Assembly: GCA_035620975.1 (NCBI GenBank)
Contig: DASPFV010000216.1
Location: 1-23,923, forward strand
Direction: 5' to 3'
DNA from: DASPFV01 sp035620975
GTDB lineage: Bacteria; Acidobacteriota; Vicinamibacteria; Vicinamibacterales; 2-12-FULL-66-21
DNA length: 23,923 nt
Below, piece by piece: positions 7,603 to 15,814 of this stretch. The first letter of the stretch is position 1, and each line of letters begins with the position of its first letter. Under the pieces are notes generated by a model that saw only the letters and a list, made by a program, of their open reading frames with translations, did no database searches and was not told where the DNA came from. The position numbers and the translations under genes were made by a program.

Positions 7603-7814
7603 TCACGGCGTTCTCCCCTCCACGTTCCCATCTCCGCTGCAGGAGGAATTGCCGAGCATCCGGTGGGAGCGCCGCCCGAGAGAAGTTCCAGACGCAGGCG
7701 GCTCGATCTCTCAACCATAGTGCGGCATCCGGCGCGTGATTTGTGGCGAGCGGGCACCCGGGTTTGCGCGGGACGCCGCGACGTACCGGCATGCGGCGTG
7801 CTTGCGCCACGGGC

Positions 7815-7820
7815 AGGAGG
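7815..7820 (+). promoter_or_regulatory. Strong Shine-Dalgarno AGGAGG that fixes a GTG start
   Basis: AGGAGG lies 8 bp before the GTG at 7829. This supports that GTG, which is followed at once by a signal peptide, over the longer in-frame reading from 7736. Confidence 0.75.
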
Positions 7821-7828
7821 TCCAGGTC

Positions 7829-8638
7829 GTGCAGGCGCCGACGCGATTCGCTTCGTTTCTGGTGGTTTTCCTGCTCCTGGCCCCCGCCATCGCCTCGGCG
7901 CAGGGTGTCGATCTGACCATCTTTCTGGGCCGCTCGTATCCGACTTTCGACGAGCGGCTCACGCTGCGTCCGCCCGCGCCGTCTCTGCCTGGTGCGGACG
8001 TCATGGTGACGGGAAGGCCAGAAATTCGCGCCGACGGCGGGCCCGTCTTCGGAGGTGCACTGGCGTTCGAGTTCGGGATCTTCGCCATCGAGGGGCGTCT
8101 CGACGCGACCGACGTCGACGTCGAGCTCGAAGGCGCGCGCTACGACCTGCGCGCGACGCAGCCGCCGCTGCAGGGGTTGCGCGGCAGCGTGACCGTCGGA
8201 TCCGGCAGCTTCGACACCGAGACGCTGTACCTGCTCTCGCTGAACGCGCGGCTCCGGACGCCGGGGCCGATCGGCATCTTCGCCTCGGGCGGCCTCAGTT
8301 ACCTTCCCGACATCACGATTACGGGATCCGTACCGATCTCGGGCGAGGTGGGCGGCATTCCGATCGTTCCCGGGATATCGCCGCGGCTGCGTCTGCAGGC
8401 AGCTCCCGGGCAGTCGGAAAACCGCTTCGGGTTGAACGGCGGACTCGGGCTTCGCATCGGCGGCAGCCGCGTGGCGTTCATGGGCGAAGTGCGCGCGTTC
8501 TATTTCCAGGAATACGAGCTCCGCTTCGGCGTCGACGACGCGCCGGACCTCATCGAAGATCTGCTCGAACGGATCGATCCCGTCGGTTTCGAGCCGGTGA
8601 TCGTCAACGCTCAGGCAGGGCTGGTGTTCCGGTTCTGA
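7829..8638 (+). CDS. Secreted outer-membrane beta-barrel-like protein
   Basis: The 269-aa product begins with a clear signal peptide (MQAPTRFASFLVVFLLLAPA, cleavage after ASA near residue 24). The mature part consists of alternating hydrophobic and polar strands rich in G, with RLRLQAAPG and GLNGGLGLRIGGSRVAFMGEVRAF near the end, and it finishes in VFRF. A terminal phenylalanine is the usual outer-membrane barrel signal. It resembles general porin-fold or OmpW-like barrels in pattern, but I recognise no named family and assign no substrate. The start is the GTG with an ideal ribosome-binding site. It converges on the patatin gene, with 34 bp between the stop codons and no obvious terminator hairpin. 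Confidence 0.75.
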   Translation: MQAPTRFASFLVVFLLLAPAIASAQGVDLTIFLGRSYPTFDERLTLRPPAPSLPGADVMVTGRPEIRADGGPVFGGALAFEFGIFAIEGRLDATDVDVELEGARYDLRATQPPLQGLRGSVTVGSGSFDTETLYLLSLNARLRTPGPIGIFASGGLSYLPDITITGSVPISGEVGGIPIVPGISPRLRLQAAPGQSENRFGLNGGLGLRIGGSRVAFMGEVRAFYFQEYELRFGVDDAPDLIEDLLERIDPVGFEPVIVNAQAGLVFRF

Positions 8639-8672
8639 AGCGTCGGCCTCTGGTGGGATCTGCGCTGCCCGG

Positions 8673-9830
8673 TCAGTCGTCGCGCAGGAAGCTCCGGATC
8701 TCTTCGAGCCTCGCTGCGGCGTCCGCCTCGCCGAGATCGACGAGGCGCTTCACGTAATCGCCCTGGAACATCAGCAGGCTGAGCAGGTCGTTCGAACGCG
8801 TCTCGCGGGTGCCGAGCCCCCGGGTCAGGAATCGGAAGGGCCGCGGCAGTTCCGGCTCGTACTCGTTGGCCAGCCGTCCGAGATCGAGCGACGGCCGGAG
8901 CAGCAGCAGCTCGATGTGTCTCAGCCCGTCCCGGCGGTCCGGCGGCAGATGCGCGATGAGTCGATTGATCTGTCGCATCTGGTAGGCGTCGCCATCGAGC
9001 TGGTCGAGGAAAATCGCGTTGTACAACACCCCGGCCACCTGGGCTGGCGGCGGATAGTTCGCAATCGCAGGCCTGTCGGCCTCGGCGCGGGACCGGTCGT
9101 AGCGGGTCGACACGGCCAGAATCCGTCGAGCGCCGAGGTGCACGGCCGGCGAGAGCGGCGCCGTCAGACGAATCCCGCCGTCGCCATACCAGGCGCCGTC
9201 GACCTCGACGGCGGGAAAGAGGAACGGGAGCGCCGACGAGGCGAGCACGTGCTCGACGCGCAGATCGCAGGCGATGCTCTTCCGGAGTGGCCGTTCCCAG
9301 GTCCGGATGCCGCAGTCGTCGCACGCCTGCACCCACGTCATCGACTGACCCGTGGTGTAGCTGGAGGCGGTCAGCGCGACCGCGCGAAGCCAGCCAGCCT
9401 GCAGGTTGGCGGCGATCCCGGGAATCCCGCGGCCGCGATCGTTCAGAAGCCGCGCGAGCAGGCGGTGGAGCGGGGCCGTGTCCACCATGCTGCGGGCGGG
9501 CGGGAGCGGATAACGGCCGCCGGCCAGCAGTCGGCCGCCCCATCGCAGGCTGCGCGCCGCCAGGTCGCGCAGATCGACCCGGAAGACGTCATCGATGTGC
9601 AGATTGCGCCAGACCTCCGTCAGGCCTTCGACCTTCGCCAGGAACGACTCGGTCCGGGCCGCCGCCAGATAGGCGGCGTTGATGCCGCCCGCCGAGACGC
9701 CGGTGAGGATGCCCGGCACAGCTTCCGGACACTCGCGGGCGAGCAGGCGCAGGACGCCGACCTGGTAGGCCGCCCGCGCGCCGCCCCCGCTCAGCATGAG
9801 GGCGAGATCCGAGTGCTCGTCGCGAAGCAT
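8673..9830 (-). CDS. Patatin-like phospholipase (RssA/patatin family)
   Basis: The 385-aa protein opens with LALMLSGGGARAAYQVGVL, the glycine-rich oxyanion element (residues 15-18). It has the nucleophile elbow GVSAG (44-48, Ser46) and the catalytic aspartate in YGDGG (Asp217), so the Ser-Asp dyad of patatin lipid acyl hydrolases is complete. No signal peptide is present, so it probably acts in the cytoplasm or at the inner membrane on phospholipids or other acyl esters; the substrate is unknown. The C-terminal 90 or so residues (LLLLRPSLDLGRLANEYE onward) are typical of longer bacterial patatins. It is transcribed divergently from the corrinoid operon with 139 bp between start codons, so the two may share a control region. 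Confidence 0.9.
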   Translation of the reverse strand: MLRDEHSDLALMLSGGGARAAYQVGVLRLLARECPEAVPGILTGVSAGGINAAYLAAARTESFLAKVEGLTEVWRNLHIDDVFRVDLRDLAARSLRWGGRLLAGGRYPLPPARSMVDTAPLHRLLARLLNDRGRGIPGIAANLQAGWLRAVALTASSYTTGQSMTWVQACDDCGIRTWERPLRKSIACDLRVEHVLASSALPFLFPAVEVDGAWYGDGGIRLTAPLSPAVHLGARRILAVSTRYDRSRAEADRPAIANYPPPAQVAGVLYNAIFLDQLDGDAYQMRQINRLIAHLPPDRRDGLRHIELLLLRPSLDLGRLANEYEPELPRPFRFLTRGLGTRETRSNDLLSLLMFQGDYVKRLVDLGEADAAARLEEIRSFLRDD

Positions 9831-9969
9831 CCGATCGTTATCTTACCGGGCCGCCTCGATGGGCCCCTCGCCTCCCCGGCTGGGACGGCGGATTCAGGCC
9901 TCCCCTGGATCGGATATCCTTCCCCCCAGCAGACACCGACTGAACGGGAACAGAGGAGATCGGGACCGC
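9831..9969. promoter_or_regulatory. Divergent control region for the patatin gene and corrinoid operon
   Basis: This 139-bp gap is the only place for promoters of the divergent neighbours. An AGAGGAG sequence at about 9952-9958 lies 11 bp before the ATG at 9970 and is the likely ribosome-binding site. I looked for a cobalamin or SAM riboswitch and saw none; the gap is too short for a full cobalamin riboswitch. No convincing promoter boxes could be assigned. Confidence 0.4.
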
Positions 9970-11019
9970 ATGCTGCCGCACCAGTGGGAGACGTTCAAGC
10001 GGGCTGCCCGCCTCGAGAAGCTGGACAGGATCCCCATGGCCCTGATCGTCGACAGCCCCTGGATCCCGGGCTATCTCGGCATCAGCCACATGGACTACTA
10101 CCTCGACCCCGAGCTCTGGTTCCAGTCCAACCTCCGCATCATGCACGAGTACCCCGAGATCATCTTCGTTCCGTCGTGGTGGATGGAGTACGGGATGGCG
10201 GCCGAGCCGTCGGTGCTCGGCGCGAAGATCAAATTCTGGCAGGACAACACGCCGAGCGAGTACCACACGCTCTACCGGCTGGAGGACATCGATCAGTTCC
10301 CCGAGTACGAGGTCGAGGCGGACGCGTTCGCCGCGCTGACCCTGCACCGCTACAAGATGGTGAAGCAGCGCATCCTCGATCAGGGCTACATCTTGCCGCT
10401 CGTGACGGCGCGCGGCCCGCTCTGCACCGCCGGGTTCGTGCGGAGCACCACCAACCTCATGATCGAGCTGGTGGAGGATCCGAAGGGCTGCCACAGGCTG
10501 ATCGACCTCTGCACGCGCGTGGTCATCGACTGGCTGAAGGCACAGCACAAGGTCCTGGGCGACACGGTCGAAGGGATCTTTCTCCTGGACGACATCGTGG
10601 GGTTCATCAACGAGGAGCACTACCTCGAGTTCGCCCACCCCTATCTCGAGCGCATCTGCGGCGCGTTCCCGAAGGACTGGGTGAAGATCTACCATAACGA
10701 CGCCGAAGTGGACGCCTGCCTCGATCACCTGCCCGACGCCGGCTTCAACGTGCTGAACTGGGGCAAGCAGAAGGACATCCGCGAGGTGAAGGCGCGCGTC
10801 GGCGATCGCATGTGCCTGATGGGCAACGTGAACCCGCTCGAGATCGCCGTCCGCGGCACCCCCGACGAGGTGAAGGAAGCGACGCTCGACGTACTCGAGG
10901 GTGGCGGCGGGGACGGCATGATCCTGTCCGTGGGGGGCGGTGTGAGCCCGGGCATGCCGCGCGAGAACATCCTGGCCATGCTCGAGGCGCTCGAGGAGTT
11001 CAATGCCGTCCGCGCCTGA
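9970..11019 (+). CDS. UroD-family (MtaA/CmuA-like) corrinoid-associated protein
   Basis: This 349-aa protein has the uroporphyrinogen decarboxylase-like TIM-barrel pattern: FKRAARLEKLDRIPMAL at the start, GVSPGMPRENILAMLEA at the end and VRGTPDEVKEATLDVL between. In this family MtaA, MtbA and CmuA move methyl groups to or from corrinoid proteins using a zinc site HxC...C. Here the corresponding positions read HNDA (in KIYHNDAEVDACL) and SVGGGVSPG in place of HxCG and PGCG, so both zinc cysteines are missing. As first gene of an operon with a corrinoid protein 30 bp downstream, it is the likely partner that loads or unloads the methyl group, but donor and mechanism cannot be read from sequence. 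A role in heme synthesis is unlikely given the neighbours. Confidence 0.85.
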   Translation: MLPHQWETFKRAARLEKLDRIPMALIVDSPWIPGYLGISHMDYYLDPELWFQSNLRIMHEYPEIIFVPSWWMEYGMAAEPSVLGAKIKFWQDNTPSEYHTLYRLEDIDQFPEYEVEADAFAALTLHRYKMVKQRILDQGYILPLVTARGPLCTAGFVRSTTNLMIELVEDPKGCHRLIDLCTRVVIDWLKAQHKVLGDTVEGIFLLDDIVGFINEEHYLEFAHPYLERICGAFPKDWVKIYHNDAEVDACLDHLPDAGFNVLNWGKQKDIREVKARVGDRMCLMGNVNPLEIAVRGTPDEVKEATLDVLEGGGGDGMILSVGGGVSPGMPRENILAMLEALEEFNAVRA

Positions 11020-11049
11020 GCCGGTCGGCTCGCGGCGCCGGGGTCGGGG

Positions 11050-11712
11050 ATGATCGACTACGCGTTGATGAACCAGTGCCTCTACGAGGGCAAGGCGAAG
11101 GACGTCGAGGAGATGACGCGTCAGGCCCTCGACGAGGGCCGTCCCGTCCAGGAGGTCCTCACCGAGGGTCTGATTGCGGGCATGAGCGTCGTCGGCGAGG
11201 ATTTCAAGCACAACATCCTGTACGTCCCAGAGGTCCTCATTGCCGCCCGGGCCATGAAGGCCGGGATGGCGGTGCTCAAGCCGCTGTTGAGCGCACGCGA
11301 CGGCGGGACGAGGCCCGCCGGCGTGCTCCTCATGGGCACCGTGCGCGGCGATCTCCACGACATCGGGAAGAACCTGGTCTGCATGATGGCCGAGGGCGCC
11401 GGCTTCGAAGTGCACGACATCGGGGTCGATCAGAGCGTCGAGAAGTTCCTCGCAGCCGCCGACCGCGTCAACGCGGACATCGTCGGCATGAGCGCGCTGC
11501 TGACGACGACGATGACTTACATGAAGACCGTGGTGGACGGCTTCGAGGCGGCCGGGAAGGGGCACGTGAAGATGGCCGTTGGCGGGGCGCCGATCAGCCA
11601 GATGTTCGCCGACGAGATCGGCGCCGACGGCTACGGAGCGAACGCGTCGGCGGCCGTCGATCTGTTCCTCCGGCTGGCGGGCAGGTCGAGCCAGTCGCGA
11701 GCCACGGGCTGA
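11050..11712 (+). CDS. Corrinoid (B12-binding) methyl-carrier protein
   Basis: The 220-aa protein has the two-domain form of MtaC/MtbC-type carriers: a helical cap domain (residues 1-88, with GLIAGMSVVGEDFKHNILYVPEVLIAARAM split by the usual helix boundary) and a Rossmann-type B12 domain. The cobalt-ligand motif DxHxxG is DLHDIG at 101-106 (His103). SALL and GGAPIS supply the other conserved corrinoid contacts. It should shuttle methyl groups on cobalt between the UroD-like protein and an acceptor, probably the homocysteine methyltransferase encoded downstream. It is cytoplasmic, with no signal peptide. Spacing of about 30 bp on each side supports one transcript. Confidence 0.95.
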   Translation: MIDYALMNQCLYEGKAKDVEEMTRQALDEGRPVQEVLTEGLIAGMSVVGEDFKHNILYVPEVLIAARAMKAGMAVLKPLLSARDGGTRPAGVLLMGTVRGDLHDIGKNLVCMMAEGAGFEVHDIGVDQSVEKFLAAADRVNADIVGMSALLTTTMTYMKTVVDGFEAAGKGHVKMAVGGAPISQMFADEIGADGYGANASAAVDLFLRLAGRSSQSRATG

Positions 11713-11742
11713 GCGCTGCGGACGGCAATCCGACCGCACCCT

Positions 11743-12000
11743 ATGGCCACCTATCGCGTCCTCTACTGGCAGGAAGTGCCCTCGCAGATTCGCGCCGAGG
11801 ACGGGCACGGCGACGTGAGTGTCGCGCTGTCGCCGAAATTCATGGCCCGCATCGACGCGCTGGCCGCTGCGCGCGGGCTGGAGGGGTCGGACGACTACCT
11901 GGCCCAGTGGCGCTGGAGCGACGAGGCGGAGCGCGAGGGATCCGCCGAGGAGGTCGCAGAGGCCGTGCGGCGCGAGCTCGAGGCACAGGCAGACTGGTAG
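11743..12000 (+). CDS. Small 'virulence factor' family protein in a corrinoid operon
   Basis: The 85-aa protein starts MATYRVLYWQEVPSQIRAED and has VSVALSPKFMARIDALA and DYLAQWRW, features of the small family annotated as 'virulence factor' (PF13769 type). The name is historical; this family is often found beside corrinoid and one-carbon methyl-transfer genes, as here, and nothing points to virulence. No catalytic or metal motif is visible. Position between the corrinoid carrier (30 bp upstream) and the RACE activator (10 bp downstream) suggests a small accessory or docking role, which is inference only. Confidence 0.75.
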   Translation: MATYRVLYWQEVPSQIRAEDGHGDVSVALSPKFMARIDALAAARGLEGSDDYLAQWRWSDEAEREGSAEEVAEAVRRELEAQADW

Positions 12001-12010
12001 ACTGCACACC

Positions 12011-13654
12011 GTGGCGGTGACGCTCCTCCTAAACGGGCGCAGCACGGCCGCCCCGCCGGGCCCTTCCCTCTTCGACTACGCCGAGGGGCTCGGCGTCCGG
12101 GTCCCGACATCCTGTCAGAGGAACGGGAAGTGCAAGGAGTGCGTCGTCGAAATCGAGCACGGGATGGACCTGCTCTCTGCGCCGACGCCGGCGGAGGCGC
12201 ACCTCCGGCCGCCGTTCCGCCTGTCGTGCCAGACCACGATCAGCGCCCCCGCAGGCCTCGTCCGCTGCCATACCATGCGCCGCGGGCAGCTGCGGATCGA
12301 GCGGCGGGCCCTGAACGTGCCCGGACGCAGGTCGCCCGTCGATTTCGATCCGGCGGTCCGCCGCGACGGCGACCGGATTCTGCTGGACGGCGTGGAGATC
12401 GCGTGCTCGCCCGGTCCCGCTCACGGCCTGGCCATGGACCTGGGGACGACCACCATCGTGCTCCGCCTGTTCAACCTGGAGACCGGCGAGCAGATCGCGG
12501 ACGCGTCGTTCGAGAACCCGCAGCGCTTCGGCGGCTCCGACGTGATGTCGCGCATCCGCTACGACACCGATCATCCCGGCAAGCTCCTGCGCCGGACCGT
12601 GGCCGGCTACGTGACCCACGCGATTCAGGACTTTCCGGTGGATCCGCTGACGATCGTCGAGATGGTCGTGGTCGGCAACACCACCATGCGCGATCTGTTC
12701 TTCCGCCAGAACGTCTACTCGATTGGCCAGACGCCGTATCAGTCGCGGACCGAGCTCGAGATGGCGGCTGGGAAGCGCGCGTCCACGAGCCTGGTCGAGA
12801 CCGGGCGCCGCTGCCTGCTGCCGATCCACCCGTGCGCCCGCGTCTATGGAGCTCCGATCATCAGCGGCCATGTCGGCGCGGACGCCGCGGCGTGCATGCT
12901 CGCCGTGGATCTCGCCCACGAGGAGCGGATCGTCGCGATCATGGACATCGGCACGAACACGGAGCTGGTGATCGGTAACCGGCACCGCGTGCTCGCGGCC
13001 TCCTGTCCCGCAGGTCCCGCCTTCGAGGGGGGCGCGATCGCCTGCGGGATGCCGGCGCTCGACGGCGCCATCGAGGACGTCGCGATCGACGGGACCGGAG
13101 CGTTCCGGCTCGGCGTCATCGGCGGCGGTCCTCCGCAGGGCATCTGCGGATCGGGACTGATCGACACGTTGTCCGAGCTCCGGCGGACGGGACGCATGAA
13201 CGAGATGGGACGCTTCGTGGACGACGCCGACCGCGTGATGCTCGACCAGGAGCGCGGCATCTTCCTCTCCGAGGGCGACGTCAACGAGCTCGCCCAGGCG
13301 AAGGGGGCAAACGTGGCCGGGCTCCGCACGGTCATCGACCGCTACGGCATCGGGTTCGACGACATCGAAGTGTTCTACCTGGCCGGCGGCTTCGGTCGCC
13401 ACTTGAAGATCGAGGCCGCCAGCCGCATCGGCCTCATTCCGAACCTGCCCTGCGAGCGGATTCTCCGTATCGGCAATGCCGCAATCGAGGGCGCCGCGAT
13501 GGCCCTGCTCTCGCAGACCCGTCGTCGCGAGCTGGAGGCTCTCGTCGCGCGTGTCGAGCACTGTCGTCTCGAGACGCACCCGGATTTCTTCGAGTTCTTC
13601 GTTTTCGGGTGCCAGTTCGTGCCGGTGGACGCCGCGCCGGGGGTGAGCGGTTGA
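12011..13654 (+). CDS. RACE protein: ATP-dependent reductive activator of the corrinoid protein
   Basis: From the GTG at 12011 the product has 547 aa. An N-terminal [2Fe-2S] ferredoxin domain carries C35-x5-C41-x2-C44 and C73. After a linker comes an ASKHA (actin/Hsp70-like) ATPase domain with phosphate loops AMDLGTTTIVLRL (about 141) and IMDIGTNTEL, GGGPPQGICGSGL and a late AGGFGRHL element. This is the RamA/DUF4445 architecture, which reduces inactive Co(II) corrinoid to Co(I) using ATP. A GTG at 12017 is an alternative start. Open frame extends upstream to 11819 but overlaps the preceding gene and is not protein-like. The stop overlaps the next start (TGATG), so it is translationally coupled to the MetH-activation-like gene. 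Confidence 0.95.
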   Translation: MAVTLLLNGRSTAAPPGPSLFDYAEGLGVRVPTSCQRNGKCKECVVEIEHGMDLLSAPTPAEAHLRPPFRLSCQTTISAPAGLVRCHTMRRGQLRIERRALNVPGRRSPVDFDPAVRRDGDRILLDGVEIACSPGPAHGLAMDLGTTTIVLRLFNLETGEQIADASFENPQRFGGSDVMSRIRYDTDHPGKLLRRTVAGYVTHAIQDFPVDPLTIVEMVVVGNTTMRDLFFRQNVYSIGQTPYQSRTELEMAAGKRASTSLVETGRRCLLPIHPCARVYGAPIISGHVGADAAACMLAVDLAHEERIVAIMDIGTNTELVIGNRHRVLAASCPAGPAFEGGAIACGMPALDGAIEDVAIDGTGAFRLGVIGGGPPQGICGSGLIDTLSELRRTGRMNEMGRFVDDADRVMLDQERGIFLSEGDVNELAQAKGANVAGLRTVIDRYGIGFDDIEVFYLAGGFGRHLKIEAASRIGLIPNLPCERILRIGNAAIEGAAMALLSQTRRRELEALVARVEHCRLETHPDFFEFFVFGCQFVPVDAAPGVSG

Positions 13655-14862
13655 TGGAGCTCGTCGATACCGGGCCTGACGTGCAGGTGGCGGCCGCCGA
13701 GTACGTCCGCCTGCTCGGGTTTCCGGCCGGGCACGTTCCCGAAGGCCGGGTGGCCGAGCTGGCGGCCTGGGCGCGGGACTGGTACGCGGAACACGGCCGC
13801 CCCTGGGTCTACGCGCGGCCGTCTGCTTCGCTGGCGGTAGGGCCGGCCGACGTCGTCATCGACGGAGTGGCGCTTCGGGGCGAGCCGCTGCGCCGGACCC
13901 TCGAGCGTGCGGGCGCGCACACGGCCGTGGTTGTCGCGGTCAGCGCCGGCGCCGAGATCGAGCTGGCCGCGCGCGAGGCGTGGCTGCAGGAGCGGCCTGA
14001 CGAGTACTTCTTCCTGGAGATCTTCGGGTCTGCGGTCGTCGAGCACCTGACGACGATGGCAGGGGCGCGCCTGTGCGAGTGGGCGGACCGAAAGGCGATG
14101 GCGGTGCTCCCGCATTACAGTCCGGGATACCCGGGCTGGGACGTCGCGGAGCAGTCGAAGCTGCTGGCGATCATCGGCGCGAACGCGCTGCCAGGGCCGC
14201 TGGAAGCCTTTGAATCCGGCATGCTGCGCCCGAAGAAATCGCTTCTCGCGGTGTTCGGGATCACACAACACACCCAGCGGGTGCGGCGGCTGGACGAGCT
14301 CGTGCCCTGTGAGAACTGCTCGTACGCCACCTGCCAGTTCAGGCGCGCCCCGTACCGGCGCGCGCAGAGAAGGCGGAGTGGACCAGGTGCCAACGAGTGG
14401 CAGACCGGTGCCGTTTACAGCACCAACGAGAGAGCGCTCAGACGGTGGGCTGCAGAGCGGCTCTCGCTCTCGCGCGTGGCAGAGGGCATCGAGGCGTCGT
14501 TCCGCTACGACGGCACGACGTGCAGCAACATGGGCCGGCCGCTGGCATTCCACTATCGAGTGAGGCTCGGACCGATCGAGGAGGGCTACCCCATTCGCGA
14601 GCTGGCCTGCGCGCCGGCGCCGGGCGACGAGGGCTATCGGGCCATGTGCGAGTACCTGCGCGAAGCGGAGCGGCTGCTGGAAAGGATTCGAGAGGAGCAG
14701 CCGTTGCTCGGCCAGCCTCTCGATGCCGTGCTCACGTGGAGCCGGCCCTCCGTGGGCCCCGGCTGCTACTGCGACCCGGAAGCCAGACAGCACAAGTGGG
14801 GCCTCGTGTTCGAGACGATTCACTTCGCCCTCTCAGGAATGGAAGGATCGGAGCGCCGATGA
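13654..14862 (+). CDS. Stand-alone MetH-activation-domain-like protein with cysteine cluster
   Basis: The 402-aa protein resembles the B12-dependent methionine synthase activation domain. AGARLCEWADRKAM then HYSPGYPGWDVAEQSKLLAII (154 onward) parallels the SAM-binding RxxxGY region of MetH, with His154 where MetH has the arginine. KKSLLAVFG (194-202) is also typical. It adds a cysteine cluster C219-x2-C222-x4-C227 followed by FRRAPYRR, and a C-terminal domain with TTCSNMGRP and GPGCYC, which may bind a metal or Fe-S cluster. The known role of the MetH domain is to bind SAM and flavodoxin for reductive remethylation of cob(II)alamin; here it is a separate protein. It overlaps the RACE gene by 1 bp and the homocysteine methyltransferase gene by 4 bp. 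Confidence 0.8.
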   Translation: MELVDTGPDVQVAAAEYVRLLGFPAGHVPEGRVAELAAWARDWYAEHGRPWVYARPSASLAVGPADVVIDGVALRGEPLRRTLERAGAHTAVVVAVSAGAEIELAAREAWLQERPDEYFFLEIFGSAVVEHLTTMAGARLCEWADRKAMAVLPHYSPGYPGWDVAEQSKLLAIIGANALPGPLEAFESGMLRPKKSLLAVFGITQHTQRVRRLDELVPCENCSYATCQFRRAPYRRAQRRRSGPGANEWQTGAVYSTNERALRRWAAERLSLSRVAEGIEASFRYDGTTCSNMGRPLAFHYRVRLGPIEEGYPIRELACAPAPGDEGYRAMCEYLREAERLLERIREEQPLLGQPLDAVLTWSRPSVGPGCYCDPEARQHKWGLVFETIHFALSGMEGSERR

Positions 14863-15791
14863 CACGGTCGATTCTGAAGACGCTCGAGGAGCGGACGCTG
14901 CTCGCCGACGGGGCGATGGGCACGCAGCTGATGCTGGCGGGCCTGGAACAGGGAAGCTGCGGCGAAGCCTGGAACCTCGCGAGTCCCGAGCGGGTGATCG
15001 CGATCCAGCGCCGCTACGTCGAGGCGGGCTCGGATTGCCTGCTCACGAACACGTTCGGCGGCTCGCGAATCATGCTCAACCGCCACGGCCACGCCGCCGA
15101 CGTCTCCGCCATCAACAGCGCGGGCGTGGCGATCGCCCGGAAGGCGTTCGGCGGCAGGCCCGGGTTCGTCATCGGCGACATCGGTCCGTTCGGGGGGCTC
15201 ATGGAGCCTTACGGCGACTTCACCGAGGCGGAGGTGCGCGCCGCGTTCGACGAGCAGGCGCGCGCGCTCGTCGAGGCAGGTGCGGACGCGATCATCGTCG
15301 AGACGCAGACCTCGCTCGACGAGCTGCGGCTGGGGATCGAAGCCGCGCGGGAGGCCGGCGCGGCCTGCATCATCGGCTCGATGGCCTACGACGTCACGCT
15401 CGACGGCTCGACGTTCCGGACGATGATGGGCGTCGACCCGGAGCGGGCGGCCGGGTTCATGGAGGAACACGGCGTCCACGTCGTCGCGCTCAACTGCGGG
15501 ACCGGGATGGACATGGTCCGGGCTCGCGACGCCGTGGAGCGGTACCGACGCGTCACCGCCCTGCCGATCATGGTGCAGCCCAATGCCGGCCAGCCGAGGC
15601 TGGTCGACATGAAAGTGGTGTACGACGAGACGCCCGGGCAGATGGTCACGGGCGTCGTCCCGCTGGTGCAGGCCGGCGCGAACATCATCGGCGGCTGCTG
15701 CGGCAGCACGCCGGAGCACATCAGGGCCTTCCGCCAGGCGCTCGACGCACACGCGGGCACGCACGCGTCAAGAGCCGTGAAGGAGGTCTGA
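14859..15791 (+). CDS. Homocysteine S-methyltransferase (MetH N-terminal / BHMT-like domain)
   Basis: The 310-aa protein is one complete homocysteine-binding (beta/alpha)8 domain. LLADGAMGTQLM (14-25) marks the start. The three zinc-binding cysteines are C213 in ALNCGTG and C280/C281 in GGCCGSTP, all present, so it should activate homocysteine as a zinc thiolate. It has no methyl-folate, B12 or activation domain; these functions are in neighbouring genes, so it probably takes a methyl group from the operon's corrinoid protein to make methionine. The ATG at 14859 overlaps the preceding stop (ATGA). Use of another methyl donor such as S-methylmethionine or betaine is possible but less likely in this context. 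Confidence 0.92.
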   Translation: MTRSILKTLEERTLLADGAMGTQLMLAGLEQGSCGEAWNLASPERVIAIQRRYVEAGSDCLLTNTFGGSRIMLNRHGHAADVSAINSAGVAIARKAFGGRPGFVIGDIGPFGGLMEPYGDFTEAEVRAAFDEQARALVEAGADAIIVETQTSLDELRLGIEAAREAGAACIIGSMAYDVTLDGSTFRTMMGVDPERAAGFMEEHGVHVVALNCGTGMDMVRARDAVERYRRVTALPIMVQPNAGQPRLVDMKVVYDETPGQMVTGVVPLVQAGANIIGGCCGSTPEHIRAFRQALDAHAGTHASRAVKEV

Positions 15792-15814
15792 ACAGGAGCG
15801 CCGAGTACAAACGC

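Larger units (their letters stand above)
6929..7828. other. Long intergenic stretch with no intact gene
   Basis: About 900 bp separate the divergent cytochrome and outer-membrane protein genes. Open frames here have no protein-like composition. I see only a G-rich run at 7151-7175, the octamer array at 7185-7216 and a short frame at 7471-7602 that looks like a hemerythrin end. Promoters for both flanking genes should lie here, but no convincing -35/-10 pair could be picked. Confidence 0.6.

Noticed and set aside
7229..7810. A 193-codon minus-strand gene in the long gap
   Set aside because: Its composition is not protein-like and it overlaps the better hemerythrin-like frame and the signal region of the neighbouring gene.
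9831..9969. Cobalamin or SAM riboswitch before the corrinoid operon
   Set aside because: The gap is 139 bp, part of it needed by the divergent patatin gene, and no B12-box-like or SAM-type conserved core was seen.
9970..11019. True uroporphyrinogen decarboxylase of heme synthesis
   Set aside because: Neighbours are all corrinoid methyl-transfer genes and the N-terminal substrate-binding motifs of HemE are not evident.
9838..12045. Very long open frame on the minus strand opposite the corrinoid genes
   Set aside because: It is antisense to the UroD, carrier and small-protein genes, is rich in H, R, A and V from GC-rich codons and has no domain pattern.
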